A stretch of DNA of 64,000 nt from Pseudoruminococcus_B sp937901805 (GTDB taxonomy: Bacteria > Bacillota > Clostridia > Oscillospirales > Ruminococcaceae). The stretch is from assembly GCA_963560245.1 (NCBI GenBank), contig CAUWNS010000002.1, positions 106,024-170,023 on the forward strand, read 5' to 3'. This document shows positions 1 to 7,080 of the stretch, piece by piece; the first letter of the stretch is position 1, and every line of letters starts with the position of its first letter. Under the pieces are notes generated by a model. That model had not been told where the DNA came from, searched no databases, and saw nothing but the letters and a program-made list of their open reading frames with translations. The translations under genes were made by a program, and so were the position numbers.

Positions 1-75
1 CGGGGTATTGCCTGCGGCAATCTGCCCGCAGATATATTCATAAATATCGAGGGCCAGTTTTCCCAGCTCAGACAT
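1..75 (-). CDS. lexA: Probable LexA repressor, N-terminal fragment cut by the window edge
   Basis: Only the first 25 codons lie in the window; the gene continues off the left end. The visible protein begins MSELGKLALDIYEYICGQIA, which resembles the first helix of the LexA winged-helix domain (family knowledge: LexA represses the SOS regulon and is inactivated by RecA-stimulated self-cleavage). A strong ribosome site (GGGAGGAACGAC then ATG) fixes the start at 75. A promoter and a half-palindromic box of the Gram-positive SOS type lie just upstream, as expected for an autoregulated lexA. The Ser-Lys protease domain cannot be seen, so another wHTH regulator is possible. Confidence 0.55.
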   Translation of the reverse strand, partial: MSELGKLALDIYEYICGQIAAGNTP

Positions 76-89
76 AGTCGTTCCTCCCG

Positions 90-135
90 AAACATTTGTT
101 TGCCTTATCATACCATATTTTTCCCCTGCATACAA
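90..135 (-). promoter_or_regulatory. Promoter with SOS-box-like operator for the lexA-like gene
   Basis: On the minus strand TTGTAT (135-130), a 17-base spacer and TATGAT (112-107) make a sigma-A type promoter. The dyad AAAC-ATTT-GTTT (90-101) lies at the expected transcription start. It keeps the half-site spacing of the Gram-positive LexA box (GAAC-N4-GTTC), with A/T in place of the outer G/C. Function is inferred from position and symmetry. Confidence 0.5.
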
Positions 136-140
136 TACAT

Positions 141-431
141 AATCCTGCCGCCGCATCAAATTCTCTTTGAACCGTACCTCTGCTATACACGCAGAATTTC
201 TGCCTCACATGGTTGTTTTCAGCGGGAGAAGCCGCACGCCTTCTATTTTTTTATTTTCAAATACACTTTTACAGCTCCTCCAAATCCCCGTCGAAGCATC
301 CGGGAGCCGCCAAAAATGAGATCTCCATCCTATCCAGGCCTTGCACTGCCGTTTTGGAATCTTTAAAAAATTCCTTGCAATTTATTTTCCATGTATTCAT
401 AACGCGGTAACAAACAAAAGAAAAGAAAGGC
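141..431. other. Intergenic stretch with no recognised gene
   Basis: I see no open frame with a ribosome site, no strong promoter and no hairpin with a T-run here. It separates the leftward lexA-like gene from the candidate small RNA. Confidence 0.5.
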
Positions 432-437
432 TATAAT

Positions 438-556
438 AAAAACATACCCGAAAGAAATGAAGCCGCAATCATTTCTTATTGGAAAAGGGTATTACTACCC
501 TCCTCAAAACACCCCTCAAAAGCTGCCGCAGGCGATGCAAATCGTCTGCGGCTTTT
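438..556 (+). ncRNA. Candidate C/U-rich small RNA ending in a terminator hairpin
   Basis: A TATAAT box (432-437) is followed by a compact series of structures and no credible reading frame. They are a 7-bp stem GAAATGA/TCATTTC (454-475), a stem GGGTA/TACCC (487-500), a C/U-rich linker with CCCTCCTC and ACACCCCTC (about 498-517), and a 12-bp hairpin (525-552) followed by TTTT. The layout of a short structured RNA with unpaired anti-Shine-Dalgarno-like C/U tracts resembles Firmicutes trans-acting sRNAs. No good -35 element is visible, so expression is uncertain. Confidence 0.35.
525..556. terminator. Hairpin between the candidate sRNA and the methyltransferase
   Basis: A 12-bp stem (525-536 with 541-552, one G-U pair) closes on a GCAA loop and has four T on each flank. 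It can serve the rightward small transcript and the leftward methyltransferase operon; the T-runs are short. Confidence 0.5.
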
Positions 557-578
557 GCTGTATCAGGGGGATCCGTTC

Positions 579-1303
579 TTACCGTTTCCTGGCCCTGACA
601 ATGATAATATCCGGGCGCTCCTTGTCCCCGTAACTCTCCTCAAAAAATCCGTCTACCACAAACCCGTTGTCAAAGCAGAGCTGGAAGGGATCCCGAAGGG
701 AACGATGGTAATAACACTGCCTGGCCGGCTGCCCCTGGATGGCAATCCCATAATACGGATGTGCCGTCCGGTATTTTTCCGTCAACGTGACAAAACAAGG
801 ATGCTGGGTGGCGAACACAAAACAACCGCCGCTTTCCAGCAGTTCGGCGATGCTGGAAAAAAGGGCTGTTACATCGGCAATATCCATAATCGCCATATTG
901 GAAACCGCCTTGGTATAGGGCCGTCCCCGTCTGAGCGACAAGAGCTGTTCTTTTTTGTGGCATCCGCCACAAAAAATTCGATCTGATCAAGAAACCGCTG
1001 CTGCCGCTGTTTTGCCAATGCAATCATCTTCGGACTGTAGTCAAAGGCAACTACCCGGGCGCCCGCCTGGGCCATATAGGCGGAATAGTTCCCATTTCCG
1101 CAGGCGGCGTCCAGAATAAAATCGCCTTTTTTCGGTTCCAGCAGCCGGCTGACCTTTGGACGGGCTACTTCCCGGTGAAACTGGTTTGAATGTTCCCCCA
1201 TCTGTTCGTCCCAAAACTGTGCATTGGTTTCCCATGCCTGAAGGCCTTGTTCTACAGAATACCGATCTATGACTGTATTTCCCCCTACTCGATCTGTTCT
1301 CAT
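579..1303 (-). pseudogene. Class I SAM-dependent methyltransferase, frameshifted
   Basis: The first part carries methyltransferase motif I (DAACGNG at about residues 65-71) and a post-I segment (VVAFDYSPKMI). This frame then runs out after VADATKK. The conserved continuation (LLSLRRGRPYTKAVSNMAIM, then a C-terminal sheet region ending RARKR) sits in another frame. Adding one A to the A6 run (T6 on the plus strand, 951-956) restores a single ~240-residue protein reading T-K-K-E-Q-L-L-S-L. It is either a real single-base deletion or a sequencing error. The start at 1303 is chosen because family-like sequence follows it, although no good ribosome site is visible. Last gene of the leftward cinA operon; substrate unknown. 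Confidence 0.7.
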
Positions 1304-1343
1304 TTCCGCGTGCCGAAATTCCCTGCGGCGAGCGGGTAAAATC

Positions 1344-2177
1344 CTATCTGGCAAGCGAGGGCAGTTGGGAAAGAACATAGTCGCGCAGCCCCATCAGCTG
1401 TTCTTTATCCCAACGCACGCCGCCTGTTTTCAGGGTTGCGGAGGTAACCGGGGCTTCGCTGCGGTAAACATCCAGCGCCTGGCGGACAAGCGGCAAAAAC
1501 GGCTCCGGAAGATGTTCCAGTGCCCAAAGCGCGCCTTCTTCCTTGCTGGTGCAGGCACAAACAGGGGAAGAGAACAGCTGCAGCGCCCGACAGAAATTGA
1601 GCACCCCATAATACGGCGCGTGCAACAGATTTTCCTCTTCAAACAAATCCTGAATGTCCAGTAAAACGGATTGCCGGAACCGCTGCCAGTCCACCAGCGG
1701 GAACAGTTTTGAAATTTCCCGGCCGTATAGGCAAACCCCTCTCTGCCGCACGACCGCAAAATGAGCGGGCAGATCCGGATCCCGTTTTGGTTTACAGAAA
1801 TCAACCTGACCGGCAAGGAGTTTTTCATGCCACATCGGGCTGTAATGCAGCTGATAGGGGATTTGCAAATCCAGGCTGCTGAGCGCATCCTCTGTAACGA
1901 CACTGAGTTCCACTCCGCCTGTACCGGGGTATTTTTCCGAATACCGTGCAATTTGGATACCAAGCGATTCCAGGGTATCAGAAGGGACGTCTCCCCCTGT
2001 GACAATCAGAAGATCGAGATCGCTTTTCGGAAAATACCAACAGCCCATGGCCAGAGATCCATGCAGATAAACGCCCAGCAGCTGCCGGCCAAGCTGAGTA
2101 TCGAACAGTTTGACAAATCCATTTACATAATTTTTTAATTGCGGACAACAGTCCGGCCACTTTTGCGCAATTGGCAT
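1344..2177 (-). CDS. Aminoglycoside-type nucleotidyltransferase (ANT(9)/ANT(3'') family)
   Basis: A 277-residue protein with the polymerase-beta type signature GSLAMGCWYFPKSDLDLLIV (residues 40-59). D53 and D55 are the expected metal-binding pair and E90 in GGVELSVV matches the catalytic-base position of AadA/ANT(9). The C-terminal half is helical, like the DUF4111 domain of that family. Characterised members adenylylate spectinomycin or streptomycin, but chromosomal relatives are often uncharacterised, so resistance is only a possibility. The start is set by GGGAGGGACAGGAT before ATG. It sits between cinA and the methyltransferase on the same strand, about 125 bases downstream of cinA. Confidence 0.75.
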   Translation of the reverse strand: MPIAQKWPDCCPQLKNYVNGFVKLFDTQLGRQLLGVYLHGSLAMGCWYFPKSDLDLLIVTGGDVPSDTLESLGIQIARYSEKYPGTGGVELSVVTEDALSSLDLQIPYQLHYSPMWHEKLLAGQVDFCKPKRDPDLPAHFAVVRQRGVCLYGREISKLFPLVDWQRFRQSVLLDIQDLFEEENLLHAPYYGVLNFCRALQLFSSPVCACTSKEEGALWALEHLPEPFLPLVRQALDVYRSEAPVTSATLKTGGVRWDKEQLMGLRDYVLSQLPSLAR

Positions 2178-2301
2178 ATCCTGTCCCTCCCATCTTTTTC
2201 AGAGAATTCCGGTAAAGCCCCCTTTTGCAGGAAGCCTGCGAAAGAAGGCCCTATTGCCATTATGCCATCCCTGTCCCCGAAAAATCCAGCCAGGGGAAAC
2301 A

Positions 2302-3558
2302 CTACCTGTCTTCAAACGCCTTGCAGGCCTTCAAAATCTGATCCAGCGCATGGGAAGCCGCCAGATAACGGATCAAATCCCGCTCGTTTACCCGGCCGCG
2401 GGAGAGATGCAGTTCAATGACATCCTGATACCATTCGCTGTCTACACCGACATAGACAAGCCCTACCGGTTTTTCCTTTGTGCCTCCGTCCGGTCCCGCG
2501 ATGCCTGTGGTCGAGACCCCAATATCTGCACCGGAAAGCCGGCGTATGCCTTGTGCCATCTCCCTCGCTGTCTGCGGGGATACTGCCCCGTATTGCTCCA
2601 GGGTTTCCCGGCGCACGCCAATCACCTGTTCTTTTATACGGTTGGCATAACTGCATACCCCGCACTCAAAAACCGCGGAAGACCCCGGGACTTCCGTCAG
2701 CCGTTTGGAGACAAACCCACCGGTACAGCTTTCCGCCGTAGCCGCTTTCAGGCCGAGCGCTGTGAGTTTCTTCACAGCAGCAGTCTGTAAATCCCCAATA
2801 TCCACCCCGTAGACCACGCCGCCCAAAATTCCGCAGATTTTCTCCACCATGGGCTGGGTCATGCCGCGAGCCGTCTGTACATCCTGCGCGCTGGCTGTCA
2901 CACGCAGCATGACCTCGCCATCCTTCGCATAGGGGGCGACCGTCGGGTTGAGACTTTCCAGCATCAGCGGTTTGAGGATACTTTCCACCTTGGATTCCCC
3001 CATCCCAAAAATATGGATGTTTTGGGAATAAAACACTACATTGGAACGTTTTTGCAAAAACGGGAGTACCTCTTCATCGAACATCGGCTGCATTTCACGC
3101 GGCGGGCCAGGCAACAGGATCGCCATTTTCCCATTTTCTTCTACTGCAAGGCCAGGCGCTGTGCCGTGATCGTTTTGGAATACCACGGCTCCTTTTGGCA
3201 TAAGCGCCTGTTTTTTGTTGTTTTCAGTCATTTCCCTGCCGATTCTCTGGAAATACTCGGTAATCCTCTGCAAAGATTCCTCATGCAGCTGCATTTCCCG
3301 GTGGAAATATTCCGCCACCATTTCCTTTGTTAAATCATCATAGGTCGGACCAAGGCCTCCGGTTAAAATAACCAGATCCGCACGGGAAAGCGCGAGATTC
3401 AGGCTGTCCTTCAGTCTCTGAGGGTTATCTCCCACCACTGAGTGATGATAGACCGACACGCCAATGGATGCAAGTCCTTTGGAAAGATACGTTGCATTGG
3501 TGTTGACCGTGCCGCCGAGCAAAAGCTCCGTCCCGACGCACAAAATTTCTGCATTCAT
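2302..3558 (-). CDS. cinA: CinA-like protein (competence/damage-inducible protein A)
   Basis: 418 residues, the usual length for CinA. The N-terminal molybdopterin-binding-like domain begins EILCVGTELLLGG and contains GGLGPTYDDLTKE and GPPREMQPMF. The C-terminal domain contains ESCTGG (about 276-281), the signature of the PncC/CinA nicotinamide-nucleotide amidase fold. Family members deamidate NMN or hydrolyse ADP-ribose in pyridine-nucleotide salvage. The start is taken at the ATG at 3558, behind GGATGGGGATTGT, rather than at upstream in-frame codons. First gene of a leftward operon with its own promoter. Confidence 0.9.
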   Translation of the reverse strand: MNAEILCVGTELLLGGTVNTNATYLSKGLASIGVSVYHHSVVGDNPQRLKDSLNLALSRADLVILTGGLGPTYDDLTKEMVAEYFHREMQLHEESLQRITEYFQRIGREMTENNKKQALMPKGAVVFQNDHGTAPGLAVEENGKMAILLPGPPREMQPMFDEEVLPFLQKRSNVVFYSQNIHIFGMGESKVESILKPLMLESLNPTVAPYAKDGEVMLRVTASAQDVQTARGMTQPMVEKICGILGGVVYGVDIGDLQTAAVKKLTALGLKAATAESCTGGFVSKRLTEVPGSSAVFECGVCSYANRIKEQVIGVRRETLEQYGAVSPQTAREMAQGIRRLSGADIGVSTTGIAGPDGGTKEKPVGLVYVGVDSEWYQDVIELHLSRGRVNERDLIRYLAASHALDQILKACKAFEDR

Positions 3559-3628
3559 ACAATCCCCATCCTTTCCGGGGCAGAAAATGTCCCATAACGC
3601 CTGGATTGCAGGCATTTTTCTCAGAAAA

Positions 3629-3657
3629 ATGATAGCATAGTTTTTCCGGAAAAACAA
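3629..3657 (-). promoter_or_regulatory. Promoter of the cinA operon
   Basis: On the minus strand TTGTTT (3657-3652), a 17-base spacer and TATCAT (3634-3629), preceded by TGC as in extended -10 promoters. The transcript would begin about 65 bases before the cinA start. Confidence 0.55.
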
Positions 3658-3718
3658 GAAAACCAGGCTGGACGGCTCTTCTATTTCACTTAAATTTTTA
3701 TTTTTTTTAAAAAACCTG

Positions 3719-4056
3719 TTGACAGTACAGAGGAAGCTGTGCTACAGTAAACAGCGTCAAAACTGAATGAGGCAAACACAAGGATGAGGAATAGTAGGCT
3801 TTCAAACGGGCGCAGAGAGCTGTTGGTCTGGTGAAAAACAGTGCCGGGAGAATTGCTGAACTCACCTCGGAGTGATTCCGCTGAACCTGTTGTAGGCGGA
3901 TTCGGAGGCCAACCGTTACAGTGGCAGGATATAAGGTTTTTACCCGTATCCGGTGAGCGTATTTCTTTGCAGAAATAAAAAAGAGTGGTACCGCGAAAGC
4001 AAGCCTTTCGTCTCTTTCCGATCAATTTGGTCCGGAAAAGACGAAAGGCTTTTTTG
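3719..4056 (+). promoter_or_regulatory. T-box leader, predicted Leu (CUC) specifier
   Basis: A promoter TTGACA (3719-3724), 18-base spacer, TACAGT (3743-3748) starts a leader with T-box landmarks: AGTA in the 5' side of the specifier loop (3793-3796), GAACTCACCTC on the 3' side, and the T-box core AGAGTGGTACCGCG (3982-3995). A terminator hairpin follows (AAGCCTTTCGTC pairing with GACGAAAGGCTT, then T6, to 4056). Aligning GAA and the bottom helix (GAGG with CCTC) as in characterised T-boxes puts CUC in the specifier position, followed by A, which means tRNA-Leu. Presence of the T-box is clear; the codon is inferred. Confidence 0.9.
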
Positions 4057-4147
4057 TTTCTTCTGCGTCTTTCACCCGGAACGAACGCCGCAGCACACAG
4101 GGTTTGCTTACATTCCAAATTGAAATTGAAGCGAAAGGTGCAAAAAC

Positions 4148-5379
4148 ATGGAACAGCAAAAAAGAAGCAGCATCGCTGCAAAAATGAGCTTTATGGGAGT
4201 ATTCGCCGTTTCCTGCGTGTTGTTCGGCTCCCATGCAGGCGGGGGATTTGCCACGGGGAACCAGGCAACCCAGTATTATGTCGGGGCAGGATGGCTGTCC
4301 CCGCTGATGGCAATCCTGGCCATGGGGCTGTTATCGCTCACCATCCGGGAGTGCATGGTAATGTATAATTCCCGCGGGCTGAAAAGCTATAAGGAGCTGT
4401 TTGAAACCCTCTACCATCCGCTGGATAAACTGGAGTGGGTGTTTGAGATCTATTTTTATATCATGGTAATTTGCGCGGTCGGCGCGGTTATTGCGGGAGC
4501 GGCCTCTCTGTTTGAGACAATTGGCATCATGCCCTATGTTGCCGCCGTTATCGTCGTCGGGGCAATTTTGCTGGCGCTTACCATTTTCGGTGCGAAACTG
4601 GTTTCCCAGGCATCTACGGTAATGTCCGTTTTCATCCTCCTCTGCTGTGCTGTAATTTTTTTGATGGGGATTGGTGCAAAAATTCCGGAGATTTCCTCTG
4701 CCTTTACCGTCCGGGAAAATCCGCAAGGTTTTTAAAGCCCATCTTAAACGCTTTTACTTATGCCGGGTTCCAGGCGGTCGTCATACCGACCATGATCTCC
4801 TGCGGAAAACCGCTTAAAAATTCCAAAAATGCCTCCCGCGCCATGTTCTGGGCATTTGTAATGAATTCCATCGCTTTGGTGCTCTCGGTCGTCATGCTGC
4901 TCGGCTGGTATGCGGATTTTACCGCGGCTGGGCAATCCACTCTGCCGTCCCTGTTTATCTGTAAGGCGCTCGGCAAGCCGTATCTCTACTGGTTTTACAA
5001 CCTCTCCCTGTTTTTATGCTTTATCTCCACCGGTGTGACAACCGTATTTGGGTTTGTCTCCCGGTTTGAAAGCATCAAAATACTCTCCGGAATAAAAAAT
5101 ATCACCGCGCGCCGGGCAGTCATCTCCTGTTTTATCATGGTGCTGTCCATGGCGGTTTCCATGGTTGGGCTTGACCGGATTATCAAATACGGGTATGGAT
5201 ACTGCGGATATCTGGGCATTGCAATTATCATTGTCCCGTTTCTAACCATTGGGGTTTACAAAAATCGGAAATATCTGAAAGAACATCCGGAATACCGGGG
5301 AATGAGCGCTGCGGAAGTCCGGGCCAGAAAAAAGGATGCCGCTGCCATAGGGGACGCCATCCCCGGCGGGGAATTATAA
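4148..5379 (+). pseudogene. YkvI-family membrane transporter, interrupted by a frameshift
   Basis: The first 195 codons give a multi-helix membrane protein starting with a glycine-rich first helix (SHAGGGFATGNQA), typical of YkvI proteins in the APC transporter superfamily. The frame ends at GGT TTT TAA (4727-4735). The remaining ~215 residues (from LKPILNAFTYAGFQ to about 5379) follow in the -1 frame and hold the last helices. One extra T in the T5 run (4729-4733) would restore one ~410-residue protein. P-site slippage at U-UUU-UAA would also join the frames. It lies directly behind the T-box leader, and its start is preceded by AAAGGTG. Substrate unknown; amino-acid uptake is suggested only by the T-box. 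Confidence 0.75.
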
Positions 5380-5395
5380 AAAGGAGGATTTGACA

Positions 5396-6481
5396 ATGAA
5401 CAGACAGTTTTTTCCCGGATACAGTATCGGGACAGACGCTTATGACGACATCAAAACGATTTGCAAGACCTATGGCAAAACAGCGGCCATTATCGGGGGA
5501 AAGCGTGCGCTGGATGCTTCCCAGGAAAAAATACTCGCTGCGATGCAGGACAGCGGCGTAGAACCGACCGGTGTATTCTGGTATGGAGGGGAAGCTTCGG
5601 TAGAAAACATCACTCTGCTGGAGGAAAACCCCGCGGTCGCCAAAGCGGACATGATTTTTGCCGTCGGCGGCGGCAAAGCCATCGACACCGGAAAAGTCCT
5701 TGCACACCGTACCGGGCTCCCATTTTTCACCTTCCCGACCATTGCCTCCACCTGCGCTTCCTGTACCAGTCTTGGGATTCTCTATCACTCGGACGGCTCC
5801 CTGCGGGAATACTCCTTTTCCAAGGAGACACCGGTACACATCTTCATCGACAGCGGGGTAATCGCTCGCGCCCCCAGGGAATACCTCTGGGCCGGGATCG
5901 GCGACACTATGGCAAAATTCTATGAGTGCACGGTTTCCGGAAGAGGGGACACCCTGTCCCATTCCGAGGCGCTTGGGACAGTCATCTCCACCATGTGCGC
6001 CGATCCTCTGGTAGCCTATGGCGTGCAGGCGCTCCAGGACTGTGATCACAACACAGTTTCCAAGGCGCTGGAAGAAGTCATCCTTGGGATTATTGTCTCG
6101 ACCGGGTTTGTCTCCAACCTAGTCAGCATTGACTACAATACCGGGCTTGCCCATGCCGTCTATAACGGATTTACCATCCTGCCCCAGATAGAAAAATATG
6201 GGCACCTGCATGGGGAAATTGTCTTTTATGGGATTCTGATCCTATTGCTTGTAGACGAACAGATACAGGAATTTGAACGGGTTTACCGGTTCGGGCTGCA
6301 AATGGGGTTCCCAACCTGTCTGAGGGCGCTGCATACTGAAATCGGAGAAATGCCGGCAGTCGCAGAAAAAGCCCTGCAGGGAATTGATGTACGACACTAC
6401 CCCTATAAAGTCCACAAAGAAATGCTTTTGTCCGCTGTCAGGCAACTGGAAAAATATTTTTCTGAGCATAAAAATCCATAG
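5396..6481 (+). CDS. Iron-type (GldA-like) alcohol dehydrogenase
   Basis: A 361-residue protein with the NAD-binding GGGKAIDTGK motif (91-100) and the likely divalent-metal ligands D170 (GIGDTMAK), H253 (GLAHAVYNG) and H270/H272 (GHLHGE). These are the layout of glycerol dehydrogenase-like members of the iron-containing alcohol dehydrogenase family. The ATG at 5396 is preferred because AAGGAGG (5381-5387) is well spaced for it, whereas an in-frame TTG at 5390 is too close. It follows the transporter by 16 bases and is probably under the same T-box. Substrate cannot be read from sequence; reduction of an amino-acid-derived keto compound would fit the context but is speculation. Confidence 0.85.
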   Translation: MNRQFFPGYSIGTDAYDDIKTICKTYGKTAAIIGGKRALDASQEKILAAMQDSGVEPTGVFWYGGEASVENITLLEENPAVAKADMIFAVGGGKAIDTGKVLAHRTGLPFFTFPTIASTCASCTSLGILYHSDGSLREYSFSKETPVHIFIDSGVIARAPREYLWAGIGDTMAKFYECTVSGRGDTLSHSEALGTVISTMCADPLVAYGVQALQDCDHNTVSKALEEVILGIIVSTGFVSNLVSIDYNTGLAHAVYNGFTILPQIEKYGHLHGEIVFYGILILLLVDEQIQEFERVYRFGLQMGFPTCLRALHTEIGEMPAVAEKALQGIDVRHYPYKVHKEMLLSAVRQLEKYFSEHKNP

Positions 6482-6535
6482 TTTTCTTAAAAAGCACGCT
6501 TTATCAAGCCGGTTTTCGCCTTATTTCCGGGATTT

Positions 6536-6555
6536 TTATGAATTCCGATTCATAA
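6536..6555. repeat. Inverted repeat upstream of the ribbon-helix-helix gene
   Basis: TTATGAAT-TCCG-ATTCATAA is an 8-bp perfect inverted repeat with a 4-base loop. It lacks a T-run, so it is either a weak transcript end for the dehydrogenase or a protein-binding dyad. Confidence 0.35.
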
Positions 6556-6704
6556 GGAACACAACGTAAAAATTTAGACAAAGTCAAAAAGAATTCTATC
6601 TCAAGTTCTTAGGGTTAAATTGAATCCAGTTTAAGTCCGATTTTGCATAAGTATCCGAAACAGATTTAGAATAAAGCTATTACTCAGAATATGGGGAGGG
6701 CTTT

Positions 6705-6884
6705 ATGGAAAAGCATTTTGGACTGAGGATTGATGAAAAACTGTTGAAGAAATTTCGTTATGTCTGCGCCTATGAAGGCCGTTCTGCAAACCGCCAGTTA
6801 TTGCAGTTAATTATCAAGTGTATTGCAGAATATGAAGAAAAACACGGCAAGATTGAGTTTGATGAGGAAAACAATATGGAATAA
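6705..6884 (+). CDS. Small Arc-like ribbon-helix-helix DNA-binding protein
   Basis: A 59-residue protein with an excellent ribosome site (GGGGAGGG, 5 bases before the ATG). The sequence reads KHFGLRIDEKLLKKF, then YEGRSANRQLLQLIIKCI, then a charged tail. This is the strand-helix-helix pattern of Arc/MetJ-type repressors: alternating residues for the DNA-contacting strand, then a G-x-S-x-N-x-x-L turn leading to helix two. Such proteins are dimeric regulators or antitoxins, but no toxin gene adjoins it. A terminator follows at once, so it is a single-gene unit. Target unknown. Confidence 0.7.
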   Translation: MEKHFGLRIDEKLLKKFRYVCAYEGRSANRQLLQLIIKCIAEYEEKHGKIEFDEENNME

Positions 6885-6915
6885 ATCCATATCCTGCCGG
6901 AAATGGGTTCCCACC

Positions 6916-6956
6916 ATCCCCCAGTAGAGCGGTTCGCCTCTGCTGGGGGCTTTCAT
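6916..6956 (+). terminator. Terminator after the ribbon-helix-helix gene
   Basis: The stem CCCCCAGTAGAG/CTCTGCTGGGGG (6919-6949, one mismatch) is followed by CTTTCATCTTT. It separates this small gene from the pepD promoter. Confidence 0.65.
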
Positions 6957-6980
6957 CTTTGGCAAATTGAGCCCAATTAA

Positions 6981-7009
6981 TTGAAAGCCGTGTTTTTTCT
7001 GTGTACAAT
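6981..7009 (+). promoter_or_regulatory. Promoter of the pepD operon
   Basis: TTGAAA (6981-6986), exactly 17 bases, TACAAT (7004-7009); a near-consensus sigma-A promoter about 70 bases before pepD. Confidence 0.75.
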
Positions 7010-7080
7010 GGAAGAGTAATCCGACAGCAAAATGCTGTATCACAAAAAGAGAACCAATACCGTAAAAGGAGGCTTTTCTG

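Noticed and set aside
3861..3875. UCA (Ser) as the specifier codon of the first T-box
   Set aside because: It would be followed by C and would break the GAA / specifier / A / closing-helix register seen in the second T-box of the window; CUC followed by A fits better.
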